From positions 2,824,001 through 2,888,000 of the forward strand of contig JACCIC010000029.1 of assembly GCA_018907035.1 (NCBI GenBank): a DNA stretch of 64,000 nt, read 5' to 3'. This document shows positions 60,297 through 64,000 of the stretch, piece by piece. Every line of letters begins with the position of its first letter. Position 1 is the first letter of the stretch. The notes under the pieces were generated by a model, which was given only the letters and a program-made list of their open reading frames with translations, did not search any database and was not told the origin of the DNA. Source of the stretch: Sycobia sp. Sy_11. Its lineage: Eukaryota; Arthropoda; Insecta; Hymenoptera; Epichrysomallidae. Made by a program: the position numbers and the translations under genes.

Positions 60297-61029
60297 GGGG
60301 AGTTTCTAACGTTGTGACAGTAAATCGAGCGATAAAAATATTCACGATAAAGTATGAAATGCGGGGATGCCCATGTGTTTTAAAGTAAAATGCGGATGGA
60401 TTTGTGGTCGATCGATTTTCGGAGATAATTGAATCTACGTGCTCCCTGAAAATCTTTTATAAATGACGCTCTTTCGAGCTGATGGAATTTATGAAAACGA
60501 AACATTGAAAAGAAAGAAACTGTTAAATAACGCCATAACTATAAGGGATTCTGAATTTTCCTATAAGTACGGCTCTGCGCTGTTTTTTTGAATCGATAGG
60601 TTAAGCTTAAAGAATCGCATATTAATTACATTACTATTACTAGTACTGAAAATACTATGAAAACGTGTACTATATAGCTTTAGCCATGAGTCATAAGGTG
60701 TCTGGATAGTCGACGTTGTTATCCGTCGATTTTGAACTACTAGAGATATATTCAAAAATTAAAAGGATTTCGAAAATTATGTCCTTTCGTATAAAAGTAA
60801 TAATTTTTTTCATATAAAGAAACGACAGTAGACGAAAGTAATATCTATTTGTTAGTAAATAAATTCCCGACGATGCAATTTTTAAGCGTTGTATTTTCTA
60901 ATTGTATTTTCTAATTCTAATTGTATTTTCCTCTTTGTAATTTTTAAGCGAACTCGCAAAATGGTAGTGACGAAACGAGAATTTGAGTTAATTCAGCGTG
61001 CTCTCGTAAATAAAATTGAGAAGACAAAA

Positions 61030-62620
61030 AGAAGGAGAATGAAGCGGCAATTCCAGCAGCGCTAGCCGCTCGCAATCGGGGACAACTCTGGAACCGCGCC
61101 CGCGTTTCCATATATACATACATACATACATATATATACACACACGCCCATATAAGGGTTTGGGGAAAATGAAAAATTGCAGGCACGCGCGCACTCCAGC
61201 CAAGAAATACATACATACATATATACAGAAGCTTCGCCTCTTCCCGCCGAAATCGCGGATCCGAAACGAGATTGGATCCTGATGGCGCCGATGCGGGCAA
61301 TCTAAAACAAAAAATTCTCGTCCGCCTCGACTTCCGAGTGTCGGGGGCGGCGTGCTCCAGGGCTCCCGTGTCCCACCCCCGCCCCTTTCACTCTGGGATT
61401 TCGAGCGTGTTTTTTTTTTTTTTAAACTGCGCGCGCTTTTTTGCATTCCCGCGTGACCGAACGAGGGACGGTTCGGGGTCGAGGGGGGGGGGGCGACACA
61501 AAAAAAAACCAGCCGACAACATTGCGCCGAGGGTTCGAAGCCAGGATATCGGGGATCTTGTCCGCGTTCGACGATGCATGGTATTCTTTTTTTTTTGCTT
61601 TTCGGTCGCTGGCGTTAGCAGAAATACGTATTAACGGGGCGGCGATTCCCCTAATGATGCGGCGTGCTCACGAGACGGTCGCCCCGGGTCATAACGTAGC
61701 CGTAACGTAAGCTTGCGCCGGGCTACGCGGGTGAAATTGGTATATTTAGGCGGCCGCGAGCAGGTCGATATAAAAGTCGGGCACGCATAGGAGGGTCGAG
61801 GCTAATGAACGTTGACGGGTTTCGACCGAAAGTCTTGTGCAGTCGCCTATCTGTATATACGTAACTGGGGATTCAGATTCAAGGGTAATTAAGAGCACTG
61901 TATTCCACTGTGGTGTAGGGCAATTCAGTGCACTGCAACGTAGTGGGGCGAATTGTAAAGTACACTGGCAGTGCAGCGTATATTACTCATACGATTTAAC
62001 ACTAATCTAGGGTTTAACGTATTGCAATCAGTTTTGATAAAAAATAGAATTAATTCTCGTGAACGCGGCGCAGCTGTTTTTTTTAGCTGCGCAATAAACC
62101 TCGAAGCGAATGACCTAAACGGACGTACGCACAGAGACGCGGGAATACCGCGTTCGCCCCACCCCCACTGGTGTTTTCTGAAAGTTATGGTATATAACAT
62201 GCGTTATGAGATTCGAGAAACTTTCGGATAGTTTTTTAGATCTATATATATACGCTATAGAAACAGAAGGTTCATTGCGCATCAGTTTGTCTCCTCGTCT
62301 TTTTTTTTTTTTTTTTTAATTTTTTTCTTTCTTTTTTTTATATAACAAGCTCCTATTGTGAAAAAGTTTTCGGGTGCACGCGGCCTCGCGATAGAATAGT
62401 CGGGATAAAAGTCACTTCGCAAATTGCGGCTCCGCGCCGTGAATCCGAATAGCGAGACGATTTTTCCTCGCCGATTCGCGCGAGCGTGTGCAGGAGAGCC
62501 GGTCGAGGGGTAGCGCGCGATGGTTCGCGGATGAAAAAACTGGAGAGAAGAGGAAAAAGAGGAAGATGAAGGAGAATAAGAAGAAGAAATAGAAAAAGTA
62601 GAAGGAAGAAGAGATGAATG
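61030..62620. promoter_or_regulatory. Long GC-rich island
   Basis: CpG-dense, with poly-T and poly-G runs near 61400-61510 and 62300-62340. A TATA-like GATATAAAAGTC at about 61768-61779 could direct plus-strand transcription, but the frame from the next ATG (61804) is only about 20 codons. A purine (GAA/GGA) tract lies at 62530-62620. No exon is convincing. Confidence 0.25.
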
Positions 62621-63338
62621 GATGGAATCACGAACCCTTTGTTTCGCGACTGTATGTATATTAAAATTTCGTAAAAACTGAATCTACATTAATCCTCTTC
62701 TTCACGAATAGCGCGAAGTTCTGCTCAATTCTGGCATGTTCGTAGCCTTTGGTGAAAATTCAGAGGTTCGCGCCTAGGAAGTTATCCATTATTCTTTCAT
62801 TTCTTCAGTCGTCAGAGTCATTTTTCACGAAGAATCATGGTTATTTCGACATTCCTGGGCATTTGTTGACAACTGCTTCGAAGATATTATTTTGAATTTT
62901 GAAAAAAAACTATTCACTAAAAATTTTACAGAACTAATAGTTTTACCGCGTGATCATCTGCAATTAAAATGTTATTTTTTCTATAATGAAAATGTTCTTA
63001 TTTTTCTATATTCGAAATCATAACGCCACTTCTGATTATCTTATGTAAGGTTACCTTCGATGAAGATCAAGGAATCCTTGTAATTAATATTGAAAAATAA
63101 ATACAGTACCTGTACGCGAAAACAAGTCAAATAACCGTCGAAAAAAAATATACTTTCTCGTAAACAATTTCGAACGATTTACAATAATCCGCGACTTTTA
63201 AGGACAAGTTCGGAAATCTATTACGCTCTCTCCTTGACTCGAAATCTCAATACAGAATTTCTTCTCTCATACCACTCCCCCTCTTCATCTCTTTCTATCA
63301 AAATGGATACTGACAAATGCAATAACTGCAGCGTTAAG

Positions 63339-63341
<3 letters not shown>

Positions 63342-63397
<56 letters not shown>
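63342..63397. repeat. TA microsatellite
   Basis: Perfect (TA)n of about 56 bp. Confidence 0.95.
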
Positions 63398-63398
<1 letters not shown>

Positions 63399-63486
63399 CG
63401 CATATACTAGCGTCGCGCGTGCGAACATGAACATTTCGCCGATTTAGTTTTGTCAGACGTAGTATGCTTTGCAGTGCTCCGATGTG

Positions 63487-63487
<1 letters not shown>

Positions 63488-63538
<51 letters not shown>
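63488..63538. repeat. TA microsatellite
   Basis: Perfect (TA)n of about 50 bp, 90 bp from the previous array. Confidence 0.95.
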
Positions 63539-63540
<2 letters not shown>

Positions 63541-63671
63541 AGGCGCCTAATACCAAGCCAATACGAAGACAACAGCTTTCGATTCCTCGGCAAAACGAGA
63601 GGATTGGAGGATTTTCTGTATATAAGTATTAAGAAGGAGAAGGAGAAAGCTGAAGAACGAAGACTATATTT

Positions 63672-63685
63672 ATATATGTATATAC

Positions 63686-63743
<58 letters not shown>
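63672..63743. repeat. TA microsatellite with TACA variants
   Basis: TATATGTATA/CATATA variants grade into pure (TA)n of about 40 bp. Confidence 0.94.
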
Positions 63744-63748
<5 letters not shown>

Positions 63749-63920
63749 TGCGCACATCAAAGGCTAATCAAGGAGTGCGACATGAAAGTTGTGCGAATAT
63801 ATATAGTACAAGCGCACATGCACTCTCTTACCCGTTTTTGATCTTATTAATTCACGCTCATTCTACCTGCACCTCACGTCATCTTTCCTTTGCATGTACT
63901 TTGTATTCCTCTTTAGATAG

Positions 63921-63921
<1 letters not shown>

Positions 63922-63972
<51 letters not shown>

Positions 63973-63982
63973 CATATATATG
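63922..63982. repeat. TA microsatellite
   Basis: (TA)n of about 45 bp with a decayed right end. Confidence 0.94.
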
Positions 63983-64000
63983 TTACATAGATGGGGAACA

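Larger units (their letters stand above)
46971..64000 (-). other. LRR-gene upstream intron and/or intergenic DNA
   Basis: No leucine-rich-repeat exon is recognisable from here to the window edge, so the next upstream exon is at least 17 kb away or lies beyond the window. The stretch holds TA, GA/CT and CA arrays, one transposase fossil (55.9 kb), GC-rich islands at about 57.1-57.9 and 61.0-62.6 kb, and two weak exon candidates on the plus strand. Confidence 0.55.

Noticed and set aside
61510..61560. tRNA-like B box GGTTCGAAGCC
   Set aside because: No A box or cloverleaf can be formed at the required spacing.

Overview
ORGANISM. The window looks like nuclear DNA of an insect, most probably a hymenopteran. 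The support is an AT-rich background with sharply bounded, CpG-dense GC-rich islands; short coding exons separated by kilobases of intron; very long perfect dinucleotide arrays of all common types; and several degenerate mariner-type transposases. No bacterial-style gene packing, rRNA or convincing tRNA was seen. Most open reading frames over 60 codons are chance frames through AT, GA/CT or CA/GT repeats and are not annotated. LAYOUT. (1) 1-36.2 kb, minus strand: small exons of one candidate gene that runs off the left edge. Three exons (12198-12278, 7500-7635, 3972-4046) have good splice sites and compatible reading phases. Together they read as a short cytoplasmic N-terminus, one membrane segment and a Pro/Ser/Thr-rich stalk. 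Nearer the left edge, 317-461 is a separate start exon encoding a signal peptide and ending in the same phase. I infer alternative promoters giving a membrane-anchored and a secreted form of the same downstream protein. A possible further 5' exon lies at 36127-36151. (2) The 12.3-36.1 kb interval, probably intron if that model is right, carries microsatellites, a 576-bp imperfect palindrome (24957-25532), a short hairpin at 26.76 kb and two mariner relics (29.1 and 30.5-31.3 kb). The second sits inside a TA-dinucleotide array. (3) 36.6-43 kb is AT-rich with one more mariner fossil. (4) 43.85-46.97 kb, minus strand: the last three coding exons of a leucine-rich-repeat cell-surface protein, with a C-terminal cysteine cap (LRRCT), an acidic tyrosine-rich insert and a C-terminal GPI-anchor signal. 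The repeats themselves must be encoded further right, outside what I can see. (5) 47-64 kb: intron or intergenic DNA with transposase fossils, two weak plus-strand exon candidates, GC-rich islands and many microsatellites. HOW IT FITS TOGETHER. Both supported genes are transcribed right to left and encode cell-surface or secreted proteins. No operon-like or pathway link is visible. The most notable items are the two alternative N-termini, the tyrosine-rich insert in the LRR cap, and the long palindrome. All gene models come from splice-site and reading-frame inspection only, with no transcript or homology search.
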